From Halorussus halophilus (GTDB lineage: Archaea > Halobacteriota > Halobacteria > Halobacteriales > Haladaptataceae): DNA of 64,000 bases. Below, one piece after another: positions 1 to 9,369 of the stretch. Numbering within the stretch: the first letter of the stretch is position 1; the number at the start of each line of letters is the position of its first letter. The stretch is from positions 2,914,001 through 2,978,000 of the forward strand of contig NZ_CP044523.1 in NCBI RefSeq assembly GCF_008831545.1, in the 5' to 3' direction. A program made the position numbers and the translations under genes. Below the pieces are notes generated by a model. That model searched no databases, was not told where the DNA came from, and worked only from the letters and a program-made list of their open reading frames with translations.

Positions 1-1
1 G

Positions 2-292
2 AAGGGACTGGTCAACCCGAAGAACGCGCCGTACTTCATCGCTAAGGCTGGCGTGCTGATGTTCACGCGGATGTTGGCCAACGATACGCAAGACGACGGC
101 ATCACGGTCAACGCCATCTCGCCCTACGTGGTGGAGAACTCCGACGAGTTCCCCGAGGAACTGCCGCGGGGGCGTCCGGCGAACTTCGAAGACATGGAGC
201 AAGCGATGCTGTTCTTCTTGGAGGAGGGAAGCGACTACATCAGCGGCGAAAACATCGAAGTCGATGGGGGCTGGTTACCGGAGAAAGTGTAG
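2..292 (+). CDS. SDR family oxidoreductase, C-terminal fragment
   Basis: Only the last 96 codons are inside the window; the frame is open from base 2 and the start lies before base 1. Short-chain dehydrogenases are NAD(P)-dependent Rossmann-fold oxidoreductases. The fragment shows the catalytic YxxxK pair (YFIAK, fragment residues 11-15), the following GITVNAISP stretch that lines the cofactor site, and the usual C-terminal SGENIEVDGGW ending. The substrate cannot be read from this part. It ends convergently to the next gene with 27 bases between them. Confidence 0.85.
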   Translation, partial: KGLVNPKNAPYFIAKAGVLMFTRMLANDTQDDGITVNAISPYVVENSDEFPEELPRGRPANFEDMEQAMLFFLEEGSDYISGENIEVDGGWLPEKV

Positions 293-319
293 CAACAGAC
301 CGTCGATACGTCGTTTCGA

Positions 320-703
320 CTACTCCTCGTCGTCGTCCTTCGCTTCTTCGCCGCTCTCCACGTCGATTCGGTACACCTCTTCGTCTTCGACTTCCCCACT
401 GCCTCGCCCGTGCGACCCGTGTTCGCCGAGCAACTTCGAGCGCAGGTCGTCGGTGAACGACTGCACTTGGTCGCGGAACGTCTTCATCTCGTCTTGGAAC
501 TCCTCGACGGTGCGCTCGACGTAGTGAACCTTCGTCGTGGGAATCCGCCGTACGGTGTCCCGACCCTGTTCGTCCTCGCCGGTCTTGACCATCCAGTGGT
601 CCTGGAAGTAGGCGACGTGCTCGTTCTGGACCGTCTTCTCGACGGTGCCCTCGTCCGGGTCTTCGTAGACGATAGTCGCCTCTCCGAGATCTTCTTCGAC
701 CAT
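320..703 (-). CDS. conserved hypothetical haloarchaeal protein
   Basis: A 127-residue acidic protein that I do not recognise by function. The start is placed at the ATG at 703 (MVEEDLGEATIVYED) because the longer open frame upstream is basic, low-complexity and runs into palindromic non-coding sequence. The first half looks like a compact beta-rich domain with YFQDHWMVKTG and RIPTTKVHYVERT. The middle (EEFQDEMKTFRDQVQSFTDD) is a probable amphipathic or coiled-coil helix. The tail is low-complexity and very acidic (KDDDEE end). No membrane segment or signal peptide is visible. Confidence 0.65.
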   Translation of the reverse strand: MVEEDLGEATIVYEDPDEGTVEKTVQNEHVAYFQDHWMVKTGEDEQGRDTVRRIPTTKVHYVERTVEEFQDEMKTFRDQVQSFTDDLRSKLLGEHGSHGRGSGEVEDEEVYRIDVESGEEAKDDDEE

Positions 704-1023
704 ACTCTCTAGATAGGTTTCGGAGAAAGGTATGTGCTGTGGCTCCACCTTTTTTCTCGTCGGGTGCCAGCGCGCGACTCCGCCGCGCTTCGGCACCATT
801 CCTCGGAAAATCTGGACCAAAAAACCGACGCTCGAAATCCGCGCGCGTAGCGCACGGATTTCTTACGTCTCCAACAAGCTGTTGCGAGAGCCACACACCT
901 CCCACCCGATTCGCTCACATTCGTTCGCTCATCCCTCGCGCGGCTTCGGCGCGGCCACTTATCCGCCGCGCCAGCGCGCGCCAAAAGTCAGAAAGTCCAC
1001 TTCACGAAACCACTCCCACCGTT
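704..1023. other. palindrome-rich intergenic region related to the dispersed repeat
   Basis: No gene is supported here. Bases 748-766 (CCTTTTTTCTCGTCGGGTG) are identical to 25729-25747, and both are followed by CAGCGCGC. Bases 889-1002 contain GAGAGCCACAC, CCTCCCACCCGATTCGCTCAC, ATCCCTCGCGCGG and CCAGCGCGCGCC, all blocks of the dispersed element described at 8.5 and 35.5 kb. Open frames across the stretch are basic and repetitive, unlike haloarchaeal proteins. Confidence 0.55.
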
Positions 1024-2115
1024 TCACGACCGCGAAAGCAGTTTCGAGAGATGCTCTTTCGAGAAGAACGAGGTCGGCTTGTCCATGTGGACGCCGATTT
1101 CGCCCGAGAACGCCGACAGCCCCGCTTTCTGCACTGGCTCGGGCAACGAGTAGGCGCGGCGAATCCAGTGGCCGAGTCGAATTTCCGTACTCAAATCGTC
1201 GCGCCACGCCGACTCGTAGTTCTGTAGCGAGTCAGGGTCGTCGGGGTCGATTTCCCGAACTGCGTGGTCGGCGGCGGTCATGCCGTACAGAATCCCGCCA
1301 CCGGTGAAGGGCTTAGTCTGGGCCGCCGCGTCCCCGATTAGGAACCCGCGCCAACTGCTGACGCGCGGTGCTGGCCCGACCGGAATCATCCCGGCACAGA
1401 ACTCGCTGGTCTCGATGTCGTAGTTCTGGGTGAACTCCTCGAACAGTTCCTTTGCGGTCGGCTCGGACCCCGGCGGTGCCGCCAGTCCGTACTCGACTCC
1501 GGCGTCGCTTCGCGGGATTCGCCACGCGAAGAATTTGGGGGCAGTGAGATGCACGTCAACGTAGTCGCCAGGGTCGTCCTCCTCGCTGAAACCCAGTACG
1601 CCTTGCAGTTTCTCACCCGGTTCCGGCAGGCCGAGTTCGGTCCGAACCCGCGAGACGGGCCCGTCACAGCCAGCGACCATCTTCGCTCGGTACGTCTCGG
1701 TGCCGTCAGGCGTATTCGCCGTTACTTCGACGTACTCGCGGTGTTCTTCGACCGACGAGACGCTGTGGTCTTCTCGGAGGTCTGCACCCGCCTCTCTTGC
1801 GGCCGCCGCGAGACGGACGTCTAAACCGACTCTGTCGATGACGTTCGAGACGACCTCTTGCTTATAAAAGGGGTAGTCGTCACTTCGCGGGCCACCGACG
1901 TGGAAGCGCGCGCCGTACACCTCGTTCTGCAACAACTCCTCGCGTGCTCCGTCGGGCGTGAACTCCCAGATGTCGGTACTGACGTGACCCGAGCACGCGA
2001 GGGGTTTGCCGACTTCCCCGCGTTCGAGCGTCAGCACGTCGTAGCCCGCCTCGGCGGCGCGGCGCGAGAACCGCGAGCCTGCGGGTCCCGCACCGACCAC
2101 GACGAAATCGTACAT
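1024..2115 (-). CDS. geranylgeranyl reductase family protein
   Basis: This 363-residue flavoprotein belongs to the geranylgeranyl reductase family, which saturates isoprenoid chains of archaeal membrane lipids or quinones. The N-terminus has the FAD dinucleotide-binding motif (VVGAGPAGS, residues ~6-14) followed by an ERGE-type ribose-binding acid. The family CSGH segment (ACSGHVS) follows near residue 40. A second FAD motif, FLIGDAAAQTKPFTGGGI, lies near residue 245. Length and motif order fit the family. It stands alone between a palindromic region and the convergent-looking HTH gene, so the exact substrate (digeranylgeranylglycerophospholipid or menaquinone side chain) is not settled. Confidence 0.85.
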   Translation of the reverse strand: MYDFVVVGAGPAGSRFSRRAAEAGYDVLTLERGEVGKPLACSGHVSTDIWEFTPDGAREELLQNEVYGARFHVGGPRSDDYPFYKQEVVSNVIDRVGLDVRLAAAAREAGADLREDHSVSSVEEHREYVEVTANTPDGTETYRAKMVAGCDGPVSRVRTELGLPEPGEKLQGVLGFSEEDDPGDYVDVHLTAPKFFAWRIPRSDAGVEYGLAAPPGSEPTAKELFEEFTQNYDIETSEFCAGMIPVGPAPRVSSWRGFLIGDAAAQTKPFTGGGILYGMTAADHAVREIDPDDPDSLQNYESAWRDDLSTEIRLGHWIRRAYSLPEPVQKAGLSAFSGEIGVHMDKPTSFFSKEHLSKLLSRS

Positions 2116-2169
2116 TCGGTCTCCCGTACTATCCTCCCACCCAAGTAATCACCGTTCTGTCCAGAAGTC

Positions 2170-2724
2170 TCAGCTTTCGACGTTCGACGGCCGTTCTTGC
2201 CGAGCGAGTCGCCGCCGTCGCAGGTAGTGGGCCAGTGCCGAGAAGGCGAAGGCGGCCACGATGAGGACGCCCCAGATTTCGTTCGGAATCGCCGAGAACG
2301 GTGGCACGTCGAGAAAGTCCCCGATGACGAGAACTGCGCTCACGACAGCGAGAGCGAGGTAGTACCGTATCCACGGAAACTCGTCCTGTGGACGGAGATA
2401 CCCCTCCAACTGCGCCGCGTTCGCCGATAGCTCGACCACGCCACGATTCTGATTGTAATCGACGATACCCGCGTCCGCCAGCTTTGGCAAGTGTGTCTGA
2501 TACAACGACGTGTACACCGACTTGCGCTCGTTGGCCGACAGTCCTTCTACGGTCGTGTTGTTCTCCCACGCTGCGACCTGCTCTGCGAGTTCGCTCAGCT
2601 CGACCGGACGGTCCTGCTGTTTCAAGTAATGCAACGTATACCGTCGCCGTCGGTTCTTGAGGACGTCGAAGATGAGATCTTCGGACAGTCTCTCTCGTTC
2701 CGGTGTGTTATCAGCCGAACTCAT
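2170..2724 (-). CDS. winged-helix (DUF7344-like) protein with two C-terminal membrane segments
   Basis: About 184 residues from the chosen ATG at 2724 (MSSADNTPERERL); an ATG six codons upstream is also possible. The N-terminal half is a winged-helix domain typical of haloarchaeal regulators, with the signature DLIFDVLKNRRRRYTLHYL, then LSELAEQVAAWEN and VYTSLYQTHLPKLADAGIV. The C-terminal half has two hydrophobic stretches (YYLALAVVSAVLVIGDFL and WGVLIVAAFAFSALAHYL) and a basic end, so it is probably membrane-anchored with the DNA-binding domain in the cytoplasm. The target genes are unknown. It is monocistronic, 54 bases from the geranylgeranyl reductase gene on the same strand. Confidence 0.75.
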   Translation of the reverse strand: MSSADNTPERERLSEDLIFDVLKNRRRRYTLHYLKQQDRPVELSELAEQVAAWENNTTVEGLSANERKSVYTSLYQTHLPKLADAGIVDYNQNRGVVELSANAAQLEGYLRPQDEFPWIRYYLALAVVSAVLVIGDFLDVPPFSAIPNEIWGVLIVAAFAFSALAHYLRRRRLARQERPSNVES

Positions 2725-2932
2725 GCTACCGAAGTCGCGCAATCGCTTGTTGTGCTAATGCCGTCGCCCCCCGCCTTGACACGGTACGCCAATTTCTCCG
2801 GGACCACACTTTGTTATCCAGTACTTAGCCGCCGATGACTATCACGAATTTTATATTTTCCCGGAGTAACGCCCGAGTTCCGGGCATTAACCTACTCATA
2901 CCGCACCAGGATTAGTAGAAATATACCGATTT

Positions 2933-5884
2933 CTAGTCGTCGGTCGCCGGAGCGACTCGTTCGTCCGCTCGCGGTCCCTCTAGCTCGACGGCGGGTAGCA
3001 TGTCTCGGAGATACCTGCCCGTATGGGATTCTTTCGTGCGAGCAACGGCTTCAGGGGTTCCCTGCGCGACGACACGGCCACCGTTCTCGCCGCCTTCCGG
3101 GCCGAGGTCAATGACGGTGTCGGCGTTCTTCACCAAGTCGAGTTCGTGTTCGATGACGACCACGGTGTTGCCCTGGTCTGTCAGTCGCTGGAGTACTTCG
3201 ATGAGTTTCCGCTCGTCTTCCTTGTGGAGGCCGGTCGTCGGTTCGTCGAGCAGATACAGCGTGTCGCCGGTGTCCTTTTTGCCGAGTTCCTCCGCCAACT
3301 TGACTCGCTGGGCTTCCCCGCCCGAAAGCGTCGTGGACGGTTGGCCGAGGTTCATGTAGTCGAGACCCACGTCTTTCAGAAGCTTGAGACGCCGAGCAAT
3401 ACGCTGGTCGTGTTCGAAGAAGTCGTAGGCTTCCTCGACGGACATACCGAGTACGTCGGCGATGGTCGCGCCCTTGTAGGTCACGTCCAGCGTCTCGTCG
3501 TTGTAGCGTGCGCCGTCGCACTCCTCACAGGGGACGTACACGTCCGAGAGGAAGTTCATCTCGATTTTGACGGTGCCCTGCCCGCCACACTCCTCACAGC
3601 GGCCGCCCTTGACGTTGAACGAGAAGCGGCCGCGCTCGTAGCCGCGCTGTTTGGCGAGTTTCGTCTCGGCGAACAGTTCCCGAATGTAGTCGAAGACGCC
3701 GGTGTACGTCGCGGGATTCGACCGCGGGGTGCGCCCGATTGGCGACTGGTCGATGAGTCGCACCTTCTCCACGTTGTCGATGCCCTCGATGTCGTCGTGG
3801 TCGCCGGGGTCCACACTCGTGTTGTCGTTCATCTCGCGGGCGAGTCCCTTGTACAGCACGTCGTGCATCAACGTGGACTTACCAGAGCCGGAGACGCCCG
3901 TAATCGCGGTGAATTCGCCGACCGGAATCGACACGTCGAGGTCTTTGAGGTTGTGTTGGCGTGCCCCCTTCACTGTCAGCGCGGAGTCGCTCGTCCGGCG
4001 GTCGTCGGGAACGGGAATGTCCTTCCTCCCCGACAGATAATCGCCCGTGATGGACTCCTCGCAGGCCTCGATTTCCTCGACGGTCCCCTGTGCGACGACT
4101 TCGCCGCCGCGCTTGCCCGGACCGGGCCCCATGTCGATGACGTTGTCCGCCCGGCGCATCGTGGCTTCGTCGTGTTCCACGACGAGCAGGGTGTTGCCCA
4201 AGTCTCGAAGCCCTTCGAGCGTGTTCAGCAGACGGTCGTTGTCACGCTGGTGGAGGCCGATAGACGGTTCGTCCAGCACGTAGAGCACGCCGACCAAGCC
4301 GGACCCGACCTGCGTGGCAAGTCGAATTCGCTGGCTCTCGCCGCCCGAGAGCGTCGAGGCTTCGCGGTCCAAGGTCAAGTACTCCAGACCGACCTCCTCC
4401 ATGAACCCGAGTCGTGCGCGAATCTCTTTGAGAATCTCCTCGGCGATTTTCGTCTCGCGCTCGTCTAAGTTCTGTTCCAATCCCTCGAAGTGGTCGAGCG
4501 CGTCGCCGATGGAGAGTTCGTTCACTTCGGTAATCGCAGTGCCATCGACGTACACCGAGCGACTCTGGTCGTTCAGTCGCGTGCCCTCACAGACCGGACA
4601 CTCGGTGACGGCCATGTAGTCCTCGATGTGTTCGCGCGTGCTGTCCGAGTCAGTCTCGACGTAGCGTCGTTCGAGGTTCGGGATGACCCCCTCGAAGCGC
4701 TCGTCCTTCTCTCGCACCCCGTTCTTGGTGCGCCACTCGAAGTGGACCTGCTCGTCGGTGCCGTAGATGAAGGCTTGCTGTACGTCCTCCGGGAGGTCTT
4801 CGAACGGCGTCGAGACGCTGATTCCGAAGTGGTCCGCGACGTTGTCTATCTGGCGCTGGTAGTACGTCCGGTTGTAGCTCCACGGTTCGAAGACGTGCTT
4901 CAGCGGCTTGCTCTCGTCTACGACGACGAGGTCTTCGTCTACCTCCTTCGTCTCGCCGATGCCCTCACACTCCGGACACGCGCCGTGTGGGCTGTTGAAC
5001 GAGAACGACCGTGTCTCTATCTCCCGGAAGTCGATACCACAGTGCGTGCAGGCGAGGTCTTCGGAGAACTCGACGACGAGTCGGTCGTCTGCTTCGCCCG
5101 CCAAGTCACCTGTAGAGCGAGCGGCCGCGCCGCCGATTTCGGCCGCCGCCTCCTCCGGTGGATTCGGCAAGATGACCTTCAGCGCGCCGTCAGCCTCTTC
5201 GAGGGCAGTCTCGACGCTGTCGGTGATGCGAGAGCGGGCCTCGTCGCTGACCTTCACGCGGTCTACGATGACGTCCACGTCGTGGTCGTAGTTCTTGTCG
5301 AGGTCTGGCCTATCCATCGTCAGGTCGAACTCCTCGCCATCAACTTCGACGCGACTGTAGCCCTCGCTCACGAGGTCGTCGAAGAGGTCTTCGAAGGCAC
5401 CCTTCTGGTCGCGGACGACCGGCGCGGCGATTTTGGCTCGCGTGCCTTCCGGCAGTTCTAGCACTCGCCGGACCATGTTCTGGGCGCTCTGCTCGCCGAC
5501 TTCCTGTCCGCACTCCGGACAGTGAGGCGTCCCGATGCGCGCGTACAGCAGTCGGAAGTAGTCGTGCAGTTCGGTGACGGTCCCGACCGTCGAGCGAGGA
5601 TTGTTGGCGGCGTTCTTCTGGTCGATGGAGATAGCGGGCGAGAGTCCCTCGACGTTCTCGACCTGTGGCTTGTCCATCTGGCCGAGGAAGTTGCGTGCGT
5701 ACGCCGACAGACTCTCGATGTACCGCCGCTGGCCCTCGGCGTAGACGGTCTCGAAGGCGAGCGAGGACTTCCCCGACCCCGACAGCCCCGTGACCACGTT
5801 GAACTGCTCGCGTGGAATAGAAATATCGAGGTCCTTGAGGTTGTGTTCCTCTGCTCCCCGAACGTCGATGTAGTCCTTGCTCAT
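2933..5884 (-). CDS. uvrA: excinuclease ABC subunit UvrA
   Basis: UvrA is the damage-sensing dimeric ATPase of bacterial-type nucleotide excision repair; it loads UvrB on lesions. The 983-residue length is normal. Two ABC modules are visible. Module one has Walker [10 protein letters not shown] at residues ~33-41, signature LSGGESQR and Walker [13 protein letters not shown]. Module two has [17 protein letters not shown] and [12 protein letters not shown]. Zinc-binding cysteines appear as CPECG, CTHCG with CPECEG, and in module two CEECGG with CEECDG. The start is set at the ATG at 5884 ([19 protein letters not shown]), where homology to UvrA proteins begins; a 28-codon upstream extension is not UvrA-like. 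uvrB and uvrC are in the same window but 49-58 kb away. Confidence 0.97.
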   Translation of the reverse strand: MSKDYIDVRGAEEHNLKDLDISIPREQFNVVTGLSGSGKSSLAFETVYAEGQRRYIESLSAYARNFLGQMDKPQVENVEGLSPAISIDQKNAANNPRSTVGTVTELHDYFRLLYARIGTPHCPECGQEVGEQSAQNMVRRVLELPEGTRAKIAAPVVRDQKGAFEDLFDDLVSEGYSRVEVDGEEFDLTMDRPDLDKNYDHDVDVIVDRVKVSDEARSRITDSVETALEEADGALKVILPNPPEEAAAEIGGAAARSTGDLAGEADDRLVVEFSEDLACTHCGIDFREIETRSFSFNSPHGACPECEGIGETKEVDEDLVVVDESKPLKHVFEPWSYNRTYYQRQIDNVADHFGISVSTPFEDLPEDVQQAFIYGTDEQVHFEWRTKNGVREKDERFEGVIPNLERRYVETDSDSTREHIEDYMAVTECPVCEGTRLNDQSRSVYVDGTAITEVNELSIGDALDHFEGLEQNLDERETKIAEEILKEIRARLGFMEEVGLEYLTLDREASTLSGGESQRIRLATQVGSGLVGVLYVLDEPSIGLHQRDNDRLLNTLEGLRDLGNTLLVVEHDEATMRRADNVIDMGPGPGKRGGEVVAQGTVEEIEACEESITGDYLSGRKDIPVPDDRRTSDSALTVKGARQHNLKDLDVSIPVGEFTAITGVSGSGKSTLMHDVLYKGLAREMNDNTSVDPGDHDDIEGIDNVEKVRLIDQSPIGRTPRSNPATYTGVFDYIRELFAETKLAKQRGYERGRFSFNVKGGRCEECGGQGTVKIEMNFLSDVYVPCEECDGARYNDETLDVTYKGATIADVLGMSVEEAYDFFEHDQRIARRLKLLKDVGLDYMNLGQPSTTLSGGEAQRVKLAEELGKKDTGDTLYLLDEPTTGLHKEDERKLIEVLQRLTDQGNTVVVIEHELDLVKNADTVIDLGPEGGENGGRVVAQGTPEAVARTKESHTGRYLRDMLPAVELEGPRADERVAPATDD

Positions 5885-6063
5885 TCGAACGCAGGTTGGA
5901 ACTTGGGGGGTGAAACCCTGTCGGTCCGGGTCGAAACCGGAGTGAAAGTGGTTGCTGTCACTCGGCACCTCGCCGACGGAGTTCCATCACGAGACTGGGC
6001 ACACGGTGGACCAACCCGGGAGTACGCTTAAGGACTCACTCGGCTAGTGAACGTACGATTTCG

Positions 6064-6618
6064 ATGGCCGCCGACAAAGAGTCCACGTATCCCGACGACG
6101 CGCCTACGTACCGCCGAATCCGAGATCGCGTTCGGGTGTTCAACAAACGATCGCTCAATCCGGTAACACTGCGGTTTGCCGGTCGGCGCTTCTCTCCGTA
6201 CGGCGTCGTCCGCCACATCGGTCGTCGATCCGGACGGACGTACGATACGCCGGTCGTCGTCGCCACCTCGGGTGACTGGTTCGTCGTTCCACTCCCGTAC
6301 GGAATCGACGTGGACTGGTACCAAAACGTTCGAGCGGCAGACGAATGCACTATACTCTATCAGGGGAGCGCGTATCGAGGCGTATCACCGAGGCTCGTAG
6401 ACCCCGCCGCGGTCCCGGAAGCGTTCCCGGAATGGGTGCATCGACTCGTCCGCCGGGGCGGCGCGGGACAGTACCTCAGAGTGAAGCGCGGTGAAGCGGT
6501 CCCCGAGGTGTATCGGGAAGTGACCGAGGAGCATCCCGTCGAACCGCTAGTCGCTGGCGTTGTAGTCCTGTTTCTGCTCGGGGCCGTCATCCGGCAACTC
6601 GCCAAGGTTTTTAACTGA
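6064..6618 (+). CDS. nitroreductase/deazaflavin-dependent oxidoreductase family protein, membrane-tailed
   Basis: This 184-residue protein resembles the F420-dependent DDN/PNPOx-like split-barrel reductases. It has the LRFAGRRFSPYGVVRHIGRRSGRTYDTPVVV beta-barrel entry (quoted only in part: HIGRRSGRTYDTPV, residues ~56-69), then WFVVPLPYGIDVDWYQNVRAA and the typical LYQGSAYRGVSPRL. These are hallmarks of the deazaflavin-binding family. A single hydrophobic helix near the C-terminus (PLVAGVVVLFLLGAVI) should tether it to the membrane. It is divergent from uvrA and followed 19 bases later by the LURP-one gene. The substrate is unknown; F420 use is inferred from the family. Confidence 0.75.
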   Translation: MAADKESTYPDDAPTYRRIRDRVRVFNKRSLNPVTLRFAGRRFSPYGVVRHIGRRSGRTYDTPVVVATSGDWFVVPLPYGIDVDWYQNVRAADECTILYQGSAYRGVSPRLVDPAAVPEAFPEWVHRLVRRGGAGQYLRVKRGEAVPEVYREVTEEHPVEPLVAGVVVLFLLGAVIRQLAKVFN

Positions 6619-6637
6619 CTGGTAACAATCCACACCT

Positions 6638-7210
6638 ATGTCCTCCCCCGACATCAGCGGTCTCGACCTCACCGACGACGAGTATCAGGTCGTCCAATCG
6701 CTGATTCGAAACAAGTACAAGGCCTACGACAGCGCCGGGAATCTGGTACTGAAGGGCAAACAGAAGATGTTCAAGCTCAAAGAGGAGTTCCCCTTCACCG
6801 ACGGCGACGGTAACGAGGCGTTCACCGTCAAAGCGGGCGGCATCCTCGACGTGGCGGGCAACTACGCACTGATAGACAGTCGGACCGACCAGCCCGTCGT
6901 CACACTGGACGAGAACCTCACGCTGCTCACCGACAAGTGGAAGATTCGAGACCCGGACACCGAAGCGATGCTCGCCGAAATCGAGTCGAAGAGTACGCTG
7001 GTCTCGTTCCTTCGGCACATCCACGCCATCTTCAGCCTCATTCCCCACGAGTACGAGATTACCGACGCGAACGGCGGCCACGTCGGTACCATCGACGGCC
7101 AGTTCTCGTTCAAGGACAAGTACGACGTGGAGATAGACGACGCCAGCGGCGTGCCGAAGGAGGCCGTCGTCGCCTCCGCGATGGTCATCGACGCTATCGA
7201 AGGGAATTAA
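6638..7210 (+). CDS. LURP-one-related (tubby-like fold) protein
   Basis: A 190-residue cytoplasmic protein with the pattern of the LURP-one/scramblase-like superfamily: NKYKAYDSAGNLVLKGKQK, then FTVKAGGILDVAGNYALID, KWKIRDPDTEAMLAEIESK and the second half HEYEITDANGGHVGTIDGQ and FSFKDKYDVEID. Members form a 12-stranded beta barrel around a central helix. In archaea and bacteria their biochemical role is not established. It lies 19 bases after the reductase gene, so co-transcription is likely, and ends one base from the convergent GcvT-like gene. Confidence 0.75.
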   Translation: MSSPDISGLDLTDDEYQVVQSLIRNKYKAYDSAGNLVLKGKQKMFKLKEEFPFTDGDGNEAFTVKAGGILDVAGNYALIDSRTDQPVVTLDENLTLLTDKWKIRDPDTEAMLAEIESKSTLVSFLRHIHAIFSLIPHEYEITDANGGHVGTIDGQFSFKDKYDVEIDDASGVPKEAVVASAMVIDAIEGN

Positions 7211-7211
7211 A

Positions 7212-8333
7212 TCAGTACGTCGGCAGGCGAGCAGACCGGTCGCTCCCCTCCACGAACGGCAACTCGGTGATTTTCGCAGGGACTTCTTCGCCATCGACGC
7301 GAACGGTTAGCTCCGAGTCCGGGTCGCCGCCGGCCTCGTAGTCCACCAGTCCGAACGCGATTGGCTCCTCTCTGCTCGGACTCGCCGTCGCTCTCGTCAC
7401 CTCGCCGACTGCCTCGTCGCCCGCGAAGACTGCCGCGCCTGATTCGGGTACTGCCTCGGGAAGCAGTCCAACCAATCGCTTGCTCGGCCGTCCGCGGTTC
7501 TCGACGCGTGATACGACCTCTTGGCCGACGTAGCAACCCTTCTCGAAGTCCAGCGCGTTCCGCAGGCCCAGTACGTTCGGGACGTTGCCCTGCAACTCGG
7601 TGTCGAACAGCGGCGTTCCAGCTTCCAACGTGAGCGTTTCCCACGTCTGCCTGCCGAACGGCGCGGCGTTCAGCCCGTGATTCAGCAGGGTGTCGAACAC
7701 CCGTTCGGCGTTCGACACCTCGCCGGTCTCGGTCTCGCTCGTTCCCGTGGTACAGACGACCTCGTACCCTTCTTCGCCAGTGAGTCCGTCGGTGCAAATC
7801 ACGGTGACGCCGATTTCTGCCATTCGGCCGCGGTCGAAGGTGAGGTGGCCGTCGGGTGCCCCGGCGTCGTTGAGGACGCTGGCGATTTTTTCGGTGGCTT
7901 GCGGCCCGTGGACGCCGAAGACGGCGAACCCGTCACTCGCGGCCTCGATGTCCACGTCTTGGACGAACACCTTCTCGCGCCAGTCGGCGGCGAGCGATTC
8001 GGCACGCCCCGGCGGGACGAACAGGAGGAGTTGACTCCCGGCGTTGTAGACGTACATGTCGAGTTCGATGCCGCCCTGCGGGTCGAGCAGGAGAGCGTAG
8101 ACGCCCTCGCCGTCGGCTTCTGGCACGGCGTTCGAGACGACGTTGTCCACGTACTCGACACGGTCGTCGCCGCGGACGACGACGACGCCGTAGGGCATCT
8201 CGGTGATGCCGACGACGTTGCGCACCGCGCGGTGAGTCCGCTCCGGTCGCCCGTACTCCGCCGGGATAGAGCGCCCGCCGACCTCGGTCCACGTCGCGCC
8301 GAGGTCCGTCTGCTGGTCCTCGATTACTGTCAT
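7212..8333 (-). CDS. GcvT/YgfZ-like folate-binding aminomethyltransferase family protein
   Basis: This 373-residue protein belongs to the aminomethyltransferase superfamily. The YgfZ signature KGCYVGQE is at residues ~265-272, which in that family marks tetrahydrofolate-binding proteins that assist Fe-S cluster enzymes. The glycine-cleavage T protein shares the fold (LFDTELQGNVPNVLG, GLTGEEGYEV). The start is the ATG at 8333; a box GGTTAAAG (plus-strand reading) at 8357-8364 sits 24-31 bases upstream, consistent with a leaderless mRNA. No gcvH or gcvP gene is nearby, which favours the YgfZ-like role over glycine cleavage. Confidence 0.85.
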   Translation of the reverse strand: MTVIEDQQTDLGATWTEVGGRSIPAEYGRPERTHRAVRNVVGITEMPYGVVVVRGDDRVEYVDNVVSNAVPEADGEGVYALLLDPQGGIELDMYVYNAGSQLLLFVPPGRAESLAADWREKVFVQDVDIEAASDGFAVFGVHGPQATEKIASVLNDAGAPDGHLTFDRGRMAEIGVTVICTDGLTGEEGYEVVCTTGTSETETGEVSNAERVFDTLLNHGLNAAPFGRQTWETLTLEAGTPLFDTELQGNVPNVLGLRNALDFEKGCYVGQEVVSRVENRGRPSKRLVGLLPEAVPESGAAVFAGDEAVGEVTRATASPSREEPIAFGLVDYEAGGDPDSELTVRVDGEEVPAKITELPFVEGSDRSARLPTY

Positions 8334-8356
8334 AGCTGTGTGTGGGGGTCTCGGGC

Positions 8357-8364
8357 GGTTAAAG
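8357..8364 (-). promoter_or_regulatory. TATA-like box of the GcvT/YgfZ gene
   Basis: CTTTAACC on the minus strand, 24-31 bases before the ATG at 8333. The spacing is that of haloarchaeal leaderless promoters. Confidence 0.45.
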
Positions 8365-8490
8365 GGTCGGCTTTGCATGCGTGTTCGAGTGAGTTGTGGA
8401 AGGACCCCGGGTGGAGGACGTGACTTTGTGGTTGGTAATTCAGTGAAGCGTCCTGCTCGCACCGAATCTTGTGCTGTCGCGATCAGGAGA

Positions 8491-8512
8491 GGTGCTTCTG
8501 GAGAGAAGCACC
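8491..8512. repeat. perfect 9-bp hairpin flanked by an 11-bp direct repeat
   Basis: GGTGCTTCT and AGAAGCACC are separated by GGAG. The copies of CCTGCTCGCAC at 8452-8462 and 8512-8522 bracket this hairpin. The right copy directly abuts the left end of the dispersed element that starts at 8523. Confidence 0.6.
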
Positions 8513-8522
8513 CTGCTCGCAC

Positions 8523-8900
8523 GAAACCGAGGAGAGACCGCACCGCGACCGCTTCAGCCACATCCCTCCCCAACCGACTGCGGTCCTCAGGTTCGGACGA
8601 CGCGACTCGTCGCGTCGTCCGCGTTGTGGTCCTCGTCCCTCGCGCGAAGTTAGCGCGACACGCTCTGCGGTCGCGCCAGCGCGCGCCGAGTGGCTTGGCT
8701 AATTTCGCGCATATATCTGAACACACGGCGCGCGAAGTCGCACCGGAAGGTGCGACCGCGCGAGGTCTTCAGGAAGAAGTGACTGAAGGCTCGTCACGAG
8801 CGAAGCGAAGTGACGGTGGACGAACGAAGTGAGTCGGGTGGGGAGGCGTGTGGTGCTCGCGGTGCGGGGCGGTTTCTCATTTGCACCGGCAGTAGCTAGC
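8523..8900. repeat. dispersed palindromic element, copy A
   Basis: The left part (GAAACCGAGGAGAGACCGC, then CCCTCCCCAACCGACTGCGG and CTCAGGTTCGGA) matches the copy at 35458. The right end, read on the minus strand, is GCTAGCTACTGCCGG followed by GAGAAACCGCCCCGCACCGC and CCTCCCCACCCGACTCAC. Internal perfect hairpins are at 8595-8620 (arms GGACGACGCGA and TCGCGTCGTCC) and 8737-8756 (GTCGCACC/GGTGCGAC with GGAA between). The left GCTAGC terminus is missing here. The sequence is non-coding; the longest open frames are basic and repetitive. Together with its flanks it fills the 8334-8982 gap between genes. Confidence 0.75.
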
Positions 8901-8982
8901 TTCAACAGTGAAGTCATGTAGTCTCCGAAATTGTCGGAACCCCATCACACTCAGCAGGAACCGAACCAACACGCACCGAATC

Positions 8983-9279
8983 CTAGAGCGGCAACTTCTC
9001 GATAATCCGGTCCACGAACGAGGGTTCCTCGGGGTCTTCGTCGGGGTCGGGGACCACGCGCTCGTCGGGCGTGATGAGCGTTCGCTGGTCGTTCGTGGTG
9101 GCGTCGATGAGGTGGTCTTCTTTGAGTTCGCCGAGCGCGGTTTCCAATTCGTCGATATCGGCCTCGACGTGTGACCGGAGTTCGAACACCGTCATACCTT
9201 CCTCGCCCCGGTCGACGAGAGCGTCGAGGACGGCGACCTCGACTTCCTTCCGGTTCCGGTACTCCCGCTTTGCTTTCAT
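8983..9279 (-). CDS. small winged-helix protein (haloarchaeal, possibly DUF6432)
   Basis: This 98-residue protein starts at the ATG at 9279 (MKAKREYRNRKEVEVAVLDA). The body is a probable winged helix: VAVLDALVDRGEEGMTVFEL, RSHVEADIDELETALGEL, then KEDHLIDATTNDQRTLITPD, ending in an acidic tail with PSFVDRIIEKLPL. It is divergent from the PUA gene with 90 bases between, and a box at 9301-9315 (GATAAGCGTAAAAAC on the minus strand) is 22-36 bases upstream. The number of the domain family is from memory and unverified. Its target is unknown. Confidence 0.7.
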   Translation of the reverse strand: MKAKREYRNRKEVEVAVLDALVDRGEEGMTVFELRSHVEADIDELETALGELKEDHLIDATTNDQRTLITPDERVVPDPDEDPEEPSFVDRIIEKLPL

Positions 9280-9337
9280 ACGTGGGAGTATGAGGGGCGG
9301 GTTTTTACGCTTATCCCCGCGCGAACCGAAGGCGGGG

Positions 9338-9345
9338 GTATTAAG
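9338..9345 (+). promoter_or_regulatory. TATA-like box of the PUA-domain gene
   Basis: GTATTAAG, 25-32 bases before the ATG at 9370, preceded by a GC-rich stretch. It fits a leaderless haloarchaeal promoter. Confidence 0.5.
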
Positions 9346-9369
9346 CCGCGAAACGACGCACGTGCGGGT

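Noticed and set aside
3023-4468. A 481-codon open frame antisense to uvrA
   Set aside because: uvrA is unambiguous on the minus strand across this interval.
8338-8832. A 164-codon frame across repeat copy A
   Set aside because: It is basic, repetitive and follows hairpins; equivalent frames in the other copies are not conserved as protein.
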